Positions 41,305-49,382 of a stretch of 64,000 nt of DNA are shown one piece after another. Below the pieces are notes generated by a model that saw nothing but the letters and a program-made list of their open reading frames with translations, was not told the DNA's origin and did no database searches. The stretch is from Novosphingobium profundi (lineage in GTDB: Bacteria; Pseudomonadota; Alphaproteobacteria; Sphingomonadales; Sphingomonadaceae). Both the position numbers and the translations under genes were made by a program. The stretch is from contig NZ_JABWCU010000015.1 of the NCBI RefSeq assembly GCF_018491765.1, forward strand, positions 1 to 64,000, in the 5' to 3' direction. The stretch's first letter is position 1, and each line of letters opens with the position of its first letter.

Positions 41305-42804
41305 ATGCTTGACCGTCGTTCCGCCCTCAAGCTCACGGGCGCCGCCGCGTTCACCGCGCAGACCTCGCTTGCCACCTCAGCCTTCGCCGAGACAACCGCG
41401 CACACGGCCCTCCCCGGCGATCGCCCCACGCTGATCTCCTCGACGCAAACCCGGCGCTGGGCGCGCCAGAGCGATCCGGTCCTCGCACCGGCCGATGGCG
41501 ACATCTTCGCGCTTCACTTCGCGGTCGAAGTCGACAAGCCCAAGCAGACGATGGCGGGCTTTGGCGGGGCCTTCTCGGCGCGCGGCTGGACCGCGCTCGG
41601 CGTGCTCGACGAGGCCGAGCGCGGTCGCGCGCTCGACGCCCTGTTCGGCGCGGGGGCACGGCTCTCGCATTGCCGGCTGCCGCTAGGCGCCAGCGACTTT
41701 GCACTTGCGCCTTACAGCTACGACGAAGTCGACGGCGATTTCGCGATGGAGCACTTCGACCTCGGCCCCGATCGCGATACGCTGATACCCTTCGTCAAGG
41801 CCGCGCAGGCGCGCGAACCGGGCTTGCGGCTATGGGCTTCACCCTGGACGCCGCCGCGCTGGATGAAGACCAACGCCGCGTTCGAGATGGCGCCGGGCTG
41901 GCCGGGCCGCGTACCCAACGCCATTACCGAGGCGACCACCCGCCACGAGGGCGAGGACGCCTTCATCCAGAAACCCGAATACCTCGCCGCCTATGCGCGC
42001 TATTTCGGGCGCTATGTCGATGCCTATGCCCGCGAGGGCATCGCGATCTCGGCGGTCATGCCGCAGAACGAGTGGAACTCGGCCCAGCCTTACGTCTCCT
42101 GCGTGTGGACGCCCGAGGGTCTCGCCCGCTTCCTGCCCCACCTCGGGCGGGAGATGGCGCCGCGCAAGGTCGACGTGCTGCTGGGAACGCTCGAGCGCGG
42201 CAACGCCGATCTCGTCGCGCGCGTCCTCGCCGATCCCGCCGCGGCCAGCGTGGTCAAGGGGCTCGGCGTTCAATGGGCCGGCAAGGAGGCGCTGCCCACC
42301 TTGCACACGACCTGGCCCGACCTGCCGATCTGGGGCACCGAACAGGAATGCGGCCTTGGCACCAATGACTGGAACTACGCGCGCTACAACTGGCGCACCA
42401 TGCTCCACTACTTGCGCAATGGGACGAGCGTGTGGACCTACTGGAACATGGCGCTCGACGATGGTGGCGAGAGCAGCGCGGGCTGGCCGCAGAATTCGCT
42501 CCTCGCGATCGATACCAAGGCGCGCAGCTGGCGCCTGACACACGACTACTGGGTCCTTCGGCACGCCAGCGCGCTCGTCCATCCCGGTGCCCGCTACCTG
42601 CCGACCTCGAGCGCGGTCGGCTACGAATTCCAGTTCGCCTTTCGCAACCCCGACGGCAGCCTTGTCGTGGTGATGATGAACGACCTGGCCGAAGCGCAGG
42701 AACGTCGTATCGCCCTCGGCAGCCAGAGCGTGCGCCTGACCCTGCCGGGCGACAGTTTCAGCACGCTCGTCGTGCCCGCCGCGCTGCTCAATCGCAAAGC
42801 CTAG
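41305..42804 (+). CDS. Tat-exported glycoside hydrolase family 30 enzyme
   Basis: 499 residues. Twin-arginine-type leader MLDRRSALKLTGAAAFTAQ, then a GH30 barrel plus beta-sandwich: QTMAGFGGAFSARG, LWASPWTPPRWMKTN, acid/base Glu256 in VMPQNEWNSAQPY and nucleophile Glu346 in IWGTEQECG, then WTYWNMALDDGGESSAG. GH30 retaining enzymes hydrolyse glucosylceramide, beta-1,6-glucan or related beta-glycosides. The Shine-Dalgarno AGGAGAG starting at 41291 fixes the ATG; a longer frame at 41245 is unlikely. Preceded by a LacI-type operator and otherwise monocistronic. Confidence 0.92.
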   Translation: MLDRRSALKLTGAAAFTAQTSLATSAFAETTAHTALPGDRPTLISSTQTRRWARQSDPVLAPADGDIFALHFAVEVDKPKQTMAGFGGAFSARGWTALGVLDEAERGRALDALFGAGARLSHCRLPLGASDFALAPYSYDEVDGDFAMEHFDLGPDRDTLIPFVKAAQAREPGLRLWASPWTPPRWMKTNAAFEMAPGWPGRVPNAITEATTRHEGEDAFIQKPEYLAAYARYFGRYVDAYAREGIAISAVMPQNEWNSAQPYVSCVWTPEGLARFLPHLGREMAPRKVDVLLGTLERGNADLVARVLADPAAASVVKGLGVQWAGKEALPTLHTTWPDLPIWGTEQECGLGTNDWNYARYNWRTMLHYLRNGTSVWTYWNMALDDGGESSAGWPQNSLLAIDTKARSWRLTHDYWVLRHASALVHPGARYLPTSSAVGYEFQFAFRNPDGSLVVVMMNDLAEAQERRIALGSQSVRLTLPGDSFSTLVVPAALLNRKA

Positions 42805-42907
42805 CCGCTTCTTCGACTTTTCGAAATATCTGAATAATTCGCAGCAAATTATACAGATACCTCCCAGTTCCGCACAGGCGTAATCCGAGCGGGAAAGGGA
42901 GGTCCCC

Positions 42908-43105
42908 ATGGTCCGTCTTCACACACAACTTTCCCGCTACCGCGCGGCTTTCGCCGAGCAGATCCAACCGGTGGTGATCGCCTTCAGCGTCGCGGGCATG
43001 ACCGGCGGCGCGCTGTCCGCCCTCGGACTGGTCGCCGGACATGCCCAGGCGCGCGCGCAGCGCGGCGGCGAAAGATCGCTCTGGCCCTCCGCACCCGGCT
43101 CGTGA
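42908..43105 (+). CDS. Small hypothetical protein
   Basis: 65 residues behind a strong GGGAGG ribosome-binding site and ATG. One moderately hydrophobic, glycine-rich segment (VVIAFSVAGMTGGALSALGL) might insert in the membrane. No family recognised. It lies 46 nt upstream of the pirin gene on the same strand, and may be its leader gene or a spurious frame; the ribosome-binding site tips the balance towards real. Confidence 0.45.
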   Translation: MVRLHTQLSRYRAAFAEQIQPVVIAFSVAGMTGGALSALGLVAGHAQARAQRGGERSLWPSAPGS

Positions 43106-43151
43106 ATACTGCGCCGGTGGGGCACGGACCGCACATCGGGAGAGACTGGCC

Positions 43152-44021
43152 ATGATCGAACTCGTCATCGACAAGCGCATCCGGGACCTTGGCGGCGGCT
43201 TCGAGGTCGGCCGCGTGCTGCCTTTCGCCAGGCGCCGGATGGTCGGGCCCTTCGTCTTCTTCGACCAGATGGGACCACTTGACCTGGCGCCCGGCTTTTC
43301 GAAGGAGTGGGACGTGCGCCCCCACCCGCACATCGGTCTTGCGACGGTGACCTATCTCTACAGCGGCGCGCTGACCCATCGCGACAGCCTGGGCGTGCAC
43401 CAGGAAATCCGCCCGGGCGAAGTCAACTGGATGGTCGCCGGCAGTGGCATCACGCATAGCGAACGGCTCGAATACGCGCGCGCCAACGGGGCGCTGATGC
43501 ACGGCATCCAGGCCTGGGTGGCGCTGCCCCTCGAGGCCGAGGAGACCGCGCCCGCCTTCTACCACCACGAGGGCGCGGACTTGCCCGAATGGCAGGACAA
43601 GGGCCTCAGCGGGCGGCTGATCGCAGGCCGAGCCGATGGCCTCGTCGCCCGCGTGCCCACCCATTCGCCGCTGTTCTACCAGCATCTCGACATGGAACCG
43701 GGCGCGCGCCACGCGGTCACCGGCGAATATCCCGAGCGCGCGGTCTATATCGCCTCGGGCCGCGCCGAAGTCGCGGGGCAGGTGCTTGCGGCAGGCCAGA
43801 TGGCCGTGCTGGCCGCAGGCGGCGGCGTCGACGTGACCGCGCTCGCGCGTTCGACCGTCATGGTGCTCGGCGGCGATCCGGTCGGCGAACGCTTCCTGTT
43901 CTGGAACTTCGTCTCTTCCTCGCGGGAACGGCTCGAACAGGCCAAGGAAGACTGGCGCCAGCAGCGCATGAAGCTGCCGGTGGGCGATGACCTCGAATTC
44001 ATCGCCCTGCCCACGCAGTAG
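43152..44021 (+). CDS. Pirin-family bicupin protein
   Basis: A 289-residue pirin: N-terminal cupin with the signature FVFFDQMGPLDLAPGFSKEW, metal ligands in DVRPHPHIGLATVTYLYSG and NWMVAGSGITHSER, then a C-terminal cupin and the usual FWNFVSSSRERLEQAKEDW ending. Iron-binding; some pirins are quercetin dioxygenases, others are regulators. Start MIELVIDKR by family N-terminus. Convergent with the GST gene, with only 2 nt between the stops. Confidence 0.92.
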   Translation: MIELVIDKRIRDLGGGFEVGRVLPFARRRMVGPFVFFDQMGPLDLAPGFSKEWDVRPHPHIGLATVTYLYSGALTHRDSLGVHQEIRPGEVNWMVAGSGITHSERLEYARANGALMHGIQAWVALPLEAEETAPAFYHHEGADLPEWQDKGLSGRLIAGRADGLVARVPTHSPLFYQHLDMEPGARHAVTGEYPERAVYIASGRAEVAGQVLAAGQMAVLAAGGGVDVTALARSTVMVLGGDPVGERFLFWNFVSSSRERLEQAKEDWRQQRMKLPVGDDLEFIALPTQ

Positions 44022-44023
44022 CC

Positions 44024-44974
44024 CTAGAAGTCGATCTCGGGCCCGAGCGGGACGATGCCGGTGGGATTGATGCCCCGGTGGCTCTCGTAATAGTGGCCCT
44101 TGATGTGCTGCATGTCGACCGTCGCGGCAACGCCCGGCAGGTGGTAGATCTCGCGCGTGTAGCGCCACAGCCCGGGGTAATCGACAAGGCGTTTCACATT
44201 GCACTTGAAGTGGCCGACATAGACCGGATCGAAGCGCACGAGCGTCGTGAACAGGCGGATGTCGGCCTCGGTGACCGCCTCGCCCATCAGGAAGCGGCGC
44301 GAGGAAAGCCGCTCCTCCAGCCACTCGAGGCTTTCGAACAGCGGGCCGATCGCCTCGGCATAGGCCTCCTGCGTGGTGGCGAAGCCCGCACGGTAGACGC
44401 CGTTGTTGACGGTCTCGTAGATGCGCGCGTTAAGCGCGTCGATCTCGGCGCGCAGCGGTTCGGGGTAGTAGTCGCCCGGCTTCGCACCGAGGGCATCGAA
44501 GGCCGAGGCGAACATGCGCAGGATTTCCGAGGATTCGTTCGAGACGATCCGGCCGGTCTTCCGGTCCCACAGCACCGGCACCGTGACGCGCCCGGTGTAG
44601 GCGGGCTCGCAGGCGGTGTAGACCTCGTGCAGGCAGTGGGCGCCGTGGATCGGATCGGCGATAACGCCGGGCGCGGGATCGAAGGTCCAGCCCTGTTCAA
44701 GCATCAGCCAGTTGACCACCGAGATCGAGATCATCTCCTCCAACCCCTTGAGCGCGCGCATGATCAGCGTGCGGTGCGCCCAGGGGCAGGCGAGGCTGAC
44801 GTAGAGGTGGTAGCGTCCGGTTTCGGCCGCAAAGCCGCCCTCCCCGCTCGGTCCGGGCGCGCCGTCGCGCGTCACCCAATGGCGAAAGGCGCTGTCCTTG
44901 CGCACGAAGCGCCCGCCGCTAGAGGCGGTGTCGTACCACTGGTCGTGCCAGGTGCCGTCAATCAACAGGCCCAT
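44024..44974 (-). CDS. Xi-class glutathione S-transferase (glutathionyl-hydroquinone reductase)
   Basis: 316 residues. The catalytic cysteine motif is YVSLACPWAHRTLIMRALKG; family stretches are FDPAPGVIADPIHGAHCLHE, VPVLWDRKTGRIVSNESSEI, and the C-terminal HIKGHYYESHRGINPTGIVP. This matches the YqjG/xi-class that reduces glutathionyl-hydroquinones produced during quinone detoxification or aromatic degradation. Start MGLLIDGTWHDQWYD is conserved. Divergent from a LysR gene (124-nt gap). Confidence 0.93.
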   Translation of the reverse strand: MGLLIDGTWHDQWYDTASSGGRFVRKDSAFRHWVTRDGAPGPSGEGGFAAETGRYHLYVSLACPWAHRTLIMRALKGLEEMISISVVNWLMLEQGWTFDPAPGVIADPIHGAHCLHEVYTACEPAYTGRVTVPVLWDRKTGRIVSNESSEILRMFASAFDALGAKPGDYYPEPLRAEIDALNARIYETVNNGVYRAGFATTQEAYAEAIGPLFESLEWLEERLSSRRFLMGEAVTEADIRLFTTLVRFDPVYVGHFKCNVKRLVDYPGLWRYTREIYHLPGVAATVDMQHIKGHYYESHRGINPTGIVPLGPEIDF

Positions 44975-45098
44975 CGGGCTTACTCCTTGCCGTGCTGCGC
45001 CCGCCGCAGGCGCGGCCGGTATCGCAGGATTTGTGTAGCAGCGCGCCGCTTTGAAGATAAGGTGGATAAATTGGCGTAGACTATTCAAGGAATCCGAA

Positions 45099-46010
45099 AT
45101 GTCCGAACCGGGCACCCCCACCTTCGACCAGCTGAAGATCTTCCTCGCTGTGGTCGAGAACGGCAGTTTCGCGGGGGCGGGGCGGGCGCTCAACCGCGCC
45201 ACTTCGGCGATTACCTATGGCATCGCCAATTTCGAGGCCCAGCTCGGGCTGACCTTGTTCGAGCGCCAGGGCACCCGCAAGCCGCGCCTGACCGTGGCGG
45301 GCAACGCGGTGCTGGCCGAGGCGCGTGCGATCGGCCAGGGCATGAACAGCCTGCGCGCGCGGGTGAAGGGGCTGCTCGAGGGGCTGGAGGCGCAAGTCGA
45401 CCTCGCGATCGACGTCATGCTGCCGTCGCAGTGGCTGGGCGATGCCTTGCGCGCCTTCTATCTCGAATTCCCGACGGTCACGCTCAACCTCCATGTCGAG
45501 GCGCTCGGCGCGGTGACCGCGCTGGTGCTGGAAGGCACCGCGAAGATCGGGATCAGCGGCCCGCTCGCGGCCGAAACGCCCGACATCGAGACGGTGGCGA
45601 TCGGATCGGTGCCACTTGTCCCCGTCGCCGCGCCGCACCACCCGCTGGCGATGGCCGGAGCCCTCAGCCCGGGCATGGGGCGCCTCCACGTCCAGCTCGT
45701 GCTGACCGACCGCTCGCCGCTGACGCAGGGGCGCGAATTCGCGGTGGTCAGCCCGCACACCTGGCGTCTTGCCGACCTCGGCGCCAAGCTCGCCCTTTTG
45801 CGCGAGGGGATCGGCTGGGGCAACATGCCGCGCCCGATGATCGAGGCGGACCTTGCCGCGGGAACGCTGGTCGAGCTCAAGATGCCCGATGATCCCGGCG
45901 TCGACTACCGCCTCTCGTGCATCTACCGCAGCGACACTCCGCCGGGCCCGGCAACCGCCTGGCTGCTTGCCCGCTTCCAGGAAGGCGCCGCGCGCCACCC
46001 CATCGCCTGA
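45099..46010 (+). CDS. LysR-family regulator divergent from the GST gene
   Basis: 303 residues with LysR HTH (PTFDQLKIFLAVVENGSFAG, RATSAITYGIANFEAQLGLT) and effector domain (DLAIDVMLPSQWLGDALRAF; LALLREGIGWGNMPRPMIEA). Start MSEPGTPTF, since an upstream ATG at 45051 would cover the likely binding region. Probably activates the divergent glutathione transferase. Convergent with the PhoB-like gene, 16 nt apart, without a convincing terminator. Confidence 0.92.
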   Translation: MSEPGTPTFDQLKIFLAVVENGSFAGAGRALNRATSAITYGIANFEAQLGLTLFERQGTRKPRLTVAGNAVLAEARAIGQGMNSLRARVKGLLEGLEAQVDLAIDVMLPSQWLGDALRAFYLEFPTVTLNLHVEALGAVTALVLEGTAKIGISGPLAAETPDIETVAIGSVPLVPVAAPHHPLAMAGALSPGMGRLHVQLVLTDRSPLTQGREFAVVSPHTWRLADLGAKLALLREGIGWGNMPRPMIEADLAAGTLVELKMPDDPGVDYRLSCIYRSDTPPGPATAWLLARFQEGAARHPIA

Positions 46011-46026
46011 CGCGCGGCAGGACTGC

Positions 46027-46704
46027 TCAGCGCGTATCGAGAATGTAGCCCGCCGAGCGCACCGTGCGCGGCACCAGCGGCACTTCCTGGCGCTGCAACG
46101 AGAGGCGCAACCGGCTCATCCAAACATCAACGGTGCGCTCGGCGTGGACTTCCTCACCCTTGCCCAGCACGCTGATCAGGTTGGCGCGCGTGAAGACCCG
46201 GTCGGGGTTGCGGAAGAAGTGCGCAAGCAACCGGAATTCCAGCACCTTGAGCTTGATCGGGCGGCCATCGTAGCGCGCGAGATAGGCGTTGGTGTCGACC
46301 TTCATCTTGCCGATCGCGAGCACCGGCTCTTCGGGCGGGCTGACCGCCCCCTGGTAGACGCGGATACGTTCGGCAAGCGCCTCGGGGCTGAGCGGACCGA
46401 CGATGTAGTCGTCCGCGCCCGCCTCGAGCGCCCGCGCGCGCAGCGCGTCGTCGTGCTCGGGCAGGACCATGGTCACTTTCGCCTTGCGCCCGAACACGGT
46501 CTGGCGCAGCAGAGAGAGGAGCAGGACACCCGCCATCGCGGGCAGTAGCCAGTCGATGAAGATCCAGGTCGCATCGTCGACCTGAAGGTCGAGCAGATTG
46601 GCGGGATCGACCACCGAGACGCCCAGATTCAGGAACGTGTCGGTGATGTGATCGACGTGGTCCTTGTTCCCCGAGGTGAGAACGATATGACCAAGCTTGA
46701 GCAT
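46027..46704 (-). CDS. PhoB/OmpR-type response regulator with degenerate receiver
   Basis: 225 residues: receiver-like domain (about 1-120) and C-terminal winged helix (KLKVLEFRLLAHFFRNPDRV, ERTVDVWMSRLRLSLQRQEV, VRSAGYILDTR) of the PhoB family. The receiver keeps an aspartate in FIDWLLPAMAG, but the acidic pair near the N-terminus is replaced (IVLTSGNKD) and the invariant lysine of the K-P motif is glycine (YIVGPLSPEAL). Normal phosphorylation signalling is therefore doubtful. Its location next to the porin, phoU and pst genes implies a phosphate role. No histidine kinase gene is adjacent. Confidence 0.88.
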   Translation of the reverse strand: MLKLGHIVLTSGNKDHVDHITDTFLNLGVSVVDPANLLDLQVDDATWIFIDWLLPAMAGVLLLSLLRQTVFGRKAKVTMVLPEHDDALRARALEAGADDYIVGPLSPEALAERIRVYQGAVSPPEEPVLAIGKMKVDTNAYLARYDGRPIKLKVLEFRLLAHFFRNPDRVFTRANLISVLGKGEEVHAERTVDVWMSRLRLSLQRQEVPLVPRTVRSAGYILDTR

Positions 46705-46818
46705 TGGTAGGGCAATCCAGGTTGCGGTTTCGCCGCCCTTTGCACCCTCGAATACTTACCGTGTCTGAACGAAGGCTGTCACGCGCCTCGAAAATGAAGC
46801 GCAACAAAACCGCCAAGA

Positions 46819-46836
46819 ATGTCACATTTTTGTAAC
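46819..46836 (+). promoter_or_regulatory. Candidate Pho box, plus orientation
   Basis: ATGTCAC, a 4-nt spacer ATTT, then TTGTAAC: two 7-mers phased by 11 nt as in PhoB sites (consensus CTGTCAT repeats). A further CTGTCAC is at 46776-46782. It sits 115 nt upstream of the minus-strand PhoB-like gene but points the other way, towards DNA with no annotated gene. Confidence 0.5.
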
Positions 46837-46970
46837 CCACTCTTCCTAGGAAGGGCCCAGGCGACCCCACCCTCCTTTCGTCAGGGGCGGGTGGGATCGA
46901 TGTTACGTGAAGTGGTGCAAGTTTTCGGGTCGGGCCGCGTGCCCCGCCCGCGCTTCATGGATGTGTTGGC

Positions 46971-46994
46971 GGCGGGATGCCCGTGGCATCCGCC
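46971..46994. other. Stem-loop of unknown role
   Basis: GGCGGGATGCC and GGCATCCGCC pair with one bulged G around a CGT loop. It lies 150 nt after the orphan Pho box and about 150 nt before the porin stop codon (the porin gene converges on it). Could end a transcript from either side. Confidence 0.35.
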
Positions 46995-47141
46995 AAGGTC
47001 AGACACCGGGGGGTCAGCCCGGTGATTGGCGCGAAGGCGTGCCCTTTGGGCAGCGAGCGTCTTCGCGCGCCGCCAACGCAAACGTGCGCCATCCCGCAAG
47101 GGACAGCGCACGCGTGGCAAGATGCGGCAGCGGGCTTGGGT

Positions 47142-48413
47142 TCAGAACTTGAACTGCGTCCAGACGCCGAACTCGTCGTAGGTGCCTTCGTCGGTTCCCC
47201 CGATGGTGCCGTTCGACGTCGCCATCGCGATGTCGTCGGCCTCGTCGCGCTTGTAGACGAGGGCGATGTCGATGTTCTTGACCCCGGTGTAGTCGACACC
47301 GAAGTCATAGTAGTTCTCCTTGGCCTGCGGCACCGAATCCCGCGTCGGATCGACCCAGTCGTAGCGCCCGAAGAGCGCGAGCTTCGGGCTCACGGCGTAG
47401 GAGCCGAAGGCCGACCAGCCCGTGGTCTGGTCCTTGCTCGTCACCGCCCAGTCCCAGGCCGAGAAGTACTCGACACCGACACGGACCGGCCCCTGGACAT
47501 AGGACGCCAGCGCGTCGAAGCGCTTGGCGCGATAGGGCGTCGCGCTGTCGGCCAGCGTCGCATTGCTCTTGCCGAGCTTTCCGTCATAGCCGCCCACGGC
47601 AAGCGCCAGGCCCTTGATCGGGTGAACGTCGAGACGGCCTTCGAGATCGATCGTGTCGGTCTTGCGCTCGAGCGTCTTGTAGCCCTCGCCGCTCACCGCC
47701 GAGACCTGGTAGCCGACCAGCCCATGGGCAAGCGTGCCGCCCACGTGCACCCCCCAGTCCGCCGAAGTACCGTACTTGGTGCGGTCGATCAGCGTGTTCT
47801 CGACGAAGCGGTAGTTGTAGACACCTTCCACGTAAGGCACCCAGGGCAGGTCCGCCGCGCCCAGGCGCACCCAGAGTTCCGGCGCGAACCTGGCCTGGAG
47901 ATAGGCCTTCTTGACGTAGACACTGTCGTCGTTGGTAAGGCCGTTCGAGCCGTAGCGCACGTCGGTGGTGAGATCGGCCGAGAAGATGTCGCTGAACGTG
48001 TGATCGACCGAGATGTAGAACCGCTTCAGTTCGGCCTGCGTGCCGTTGGTCGCGGTCTTGGTGCCGTCCGACACCTGGTGGATCGTGCTGAGGTTGAGGT
48101 AGCCCTTGCCGCCGATCGTTGTGCCCTCGAGCCAGCCCGGCAGCTTGCCATCCTCCGAGGAGGCAGCCGTCGGGGCCGGGGTAGCCGGCGTCGAGGAGCT
48201 AGCCGTCGATGCCGGTTCCGTCGCCGCAGCCGGGACGGGCGCAGCGGCCTGGGCGGTCTTGAGCTCGTTGATGCTTTGGGTGAGTTGCTGGACCTGGGCC
48301 TCGAGGGCTTCGATCTTGGCGGTCGTGTCGGAGCTGGCATCCTGCGCGAGAACAGGTGTGCTGCCAAGCGCCAACGTGCCCAGCATAGTGCCGAGCAAGA
48401 GAGCGGTCTTCAT
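47142..48413 (-). CDS. Phosphate-selective-type outer-membrane porin (OprP/OprO-like)
   Basis: 423 residues. Signal peptide MKTALLLGTMLGTLALGSTP ending at VLAQ, a short coiled coil for trimerisation or wall contact (IEALEAQVQQLTQSINELKT), an Ala/Pro/Thr-rich linker, then a 16-strand-like barrel (GGKGYLNLSTIHQVSDGTKT; ELWVRLGAADLPWVPYVEGV) ending in the outer-membrane-sorting phenylalanine FGVWTQFKF. Position in a pho/pst cluster and a Pho box 95 nt upstream of its start support phosphate uptake. Selectivity is inferred. Confidence 0.85.
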   Translation of the reverse strand: MKTALLLGTMLGTLALGSTPVLAQDASSDTTAKIEALEAQVQQLTQSINELKTAQAAAPVPAAATEPASTASSSTPATPAPTAASSEDGKLPGWLEGTTIGGKGYLNLSTIHQVSDGTKTATNGTQAELKRFYISVDHTFSDIFSADLTTDVRYGSNGLTNDDSVYVKKAYLQARFAPELWVRLGAADLPWVPYVEGVYNYRFVENTLIDRTKYGTSADWGVHVGGTLAHGLVGYQVSAVSGEGYKTLERKTDTIDLEGRLDVHPIKGLALAVGGYDGKLGKSNATLADSATPYRAKRFDALASYVQGPVRVGVEYFSAWDWAVTSKDQTTGWSAFGSYAVSPKLALFGRYDWVDPTRDSVPQAKENYYDFGVDYTGVKNIDIALVYKRDEADDIAMATSNGTIGGTDEGTYDEFGVWTQFKF

Positions 48414-48507
48414 TCTTGTTTTCCCTAATCGTCAGTGCGAGAACCGGGTCAGTCGGAACTCGTGCAGCGGCGTTAGGAGCGCTTCGTGACGGTGGCGTGA
48501 AACCAAG

Positions 48508-48525
48508 ATGGCGGTTTGATGACAG
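48508..48525 (-). promoter_or_regulatory. Pho box upstream of the porin gene
   Basis: Read on the minus strand: CTGTCAT, spacer CAAA, CCGCCAT. The first half is a perfect PhoB half-site and the second matches 5 of 7, with correct 11-nt phasing and the same direction as the porin gene 95 nt downstream. The remaining 48414-48673 interval holds no gene. Confidence 0.65.
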
Positions 48526-48673
48526 TAGCCAGACCCGCGAAGCCGACCACCACCCTCGCGCAGGACATGGTGCCACGCCGCGCGGATGGCCTGGATCCGC
48601 AACGTCTTTTCACGACATGACAGGAACCCGATCGGCAGTGCCTCGCTTTGCCGGAACACGCCGGAATCGCCCG

Positions 48674-49369
48674 TCAGAAATGCATGCCGTCCTTGCCGCG
48701 AGGACGATCGCCGAGCCGCTCGCCGGTGGCGGCGAAGTAGACCATCTCGGCCACGTTGGTGGCGTGATCGCCGATCCGCTCGATGTTGCGCGCGACGAAC
48801 AGGAGGTGCGTCGCCGCCCCGATGTTCTGGGGGTTCTCCATCATGTAGGTGAGCAGCGTGCGCAGCATCGTATCGTAGTAATCGTCGACCACCCGGTCGC
48901 TCGCGCAGACTTGCGCCGCGAGCGCCGCGTCGCGCGCGATGAAGGCTTCGAGTGCGTCGTGGACAAGCTCGGCCGCCACCCGGCCCATTTCGGGCAGGAG
49001 GCTGGTGGGGAGCGCCTCGGCGCCGTGTTCCAGCATCGCCACACGCTTGGCGATGTTCTTGGCGTAGTCGCCGATGCGCTCGACGATCCCGGCGATCTTG
49101 TGCGCCGCGATCAGGTCGCGCAAGTCGTCGGCCATCGGCGCGCGGCGTGCAATGATCTGGACGACCAGCGTTTCCGCTTCGGTCTCCAGCGCGTCGAGCT
49201 GGTGGTCGCGCTCGACGATCAGGGCCGCGCCCTCGCCGTCGGCCTCGAGCAGGCAGGCCAGCGCACCGCGCAGCGCCGCCTCGGCATGTGCGCCCATCCG
49301 GCGGATCAGCGCGCGCAGCTCGTTCTGCTCCTGGTCGAAGGCCTTGAGCGTGTGGGGGGGCGAAGTCAT
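48674..49369 (-). CDS. phoU: Phosphate-signalling protein PhoU
   Basis: 231 residues, two repeated three-helix PhoU domains: HTLKAFDQEQNELRALIRRM, IVERIGDYAKNIAKRVAMLE, and in the second repeat LFVARNIERIGDHATNVAEM with the metal-binding E-R-I-G-D-H signature. PhoU links the Pst transporter to PhoR/PhoB and damps phosphate import. Last gene of the pstSCAB-phoU operon, 13 nt after pstB. Confidence 0.95.
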   Translation of the reverse strand: MTSPPHTLKAFDQEQNELRALIRRMGAHAEAALRGALACLLEADGEGAALIVERDHQLDALETEAETLVVQIIARRAPMADDLRDLIAAHKIAGIVERIGDYAKNIAKRVAMLEHGAEALPTSLLPEMGRVAAELVHDALEAFIARDAALAAQVCASDRVVDDYYDTMLRTLLTYMMENPQNIGAATHLLFVARNIERIGDHATNVAEMVYFAATGERLGDRPRGKDGMHF

Positions 49370-49382
49370 GAGCCGGGCTCCC

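Larger units (their letters stand above)
46705..47141. other. Gene-free 437-nt interval containing an orphan Pho box and hairpins
   Basis: No open frame here has a credible product. It holds the upstream region of the PhoB-like gene, a plus-strand-oriented Pho box, a CCCACCC/GGGTGGG inverted repeat (46866-46895) and a stem-loop at 46971-46994. A plus-strand noncoding transcript is conceivable but unproven. Confidence 0.5.

Noticed and set aside
45051..45088. TTGAA/TTCAA pair as operator of the GST-divergent LysR gene
   Set aside because: Five-base arms with a 28-nt spacer could easily occur by chance; not strong enough to annotate.
46900..47152. Short plus-strand open frames in the gene-free interval upstream of the porin 3' end
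   Set aside because: No ribosome-binding site, no family similarity and overlapping alternatives in two frames; more likely noncoding.
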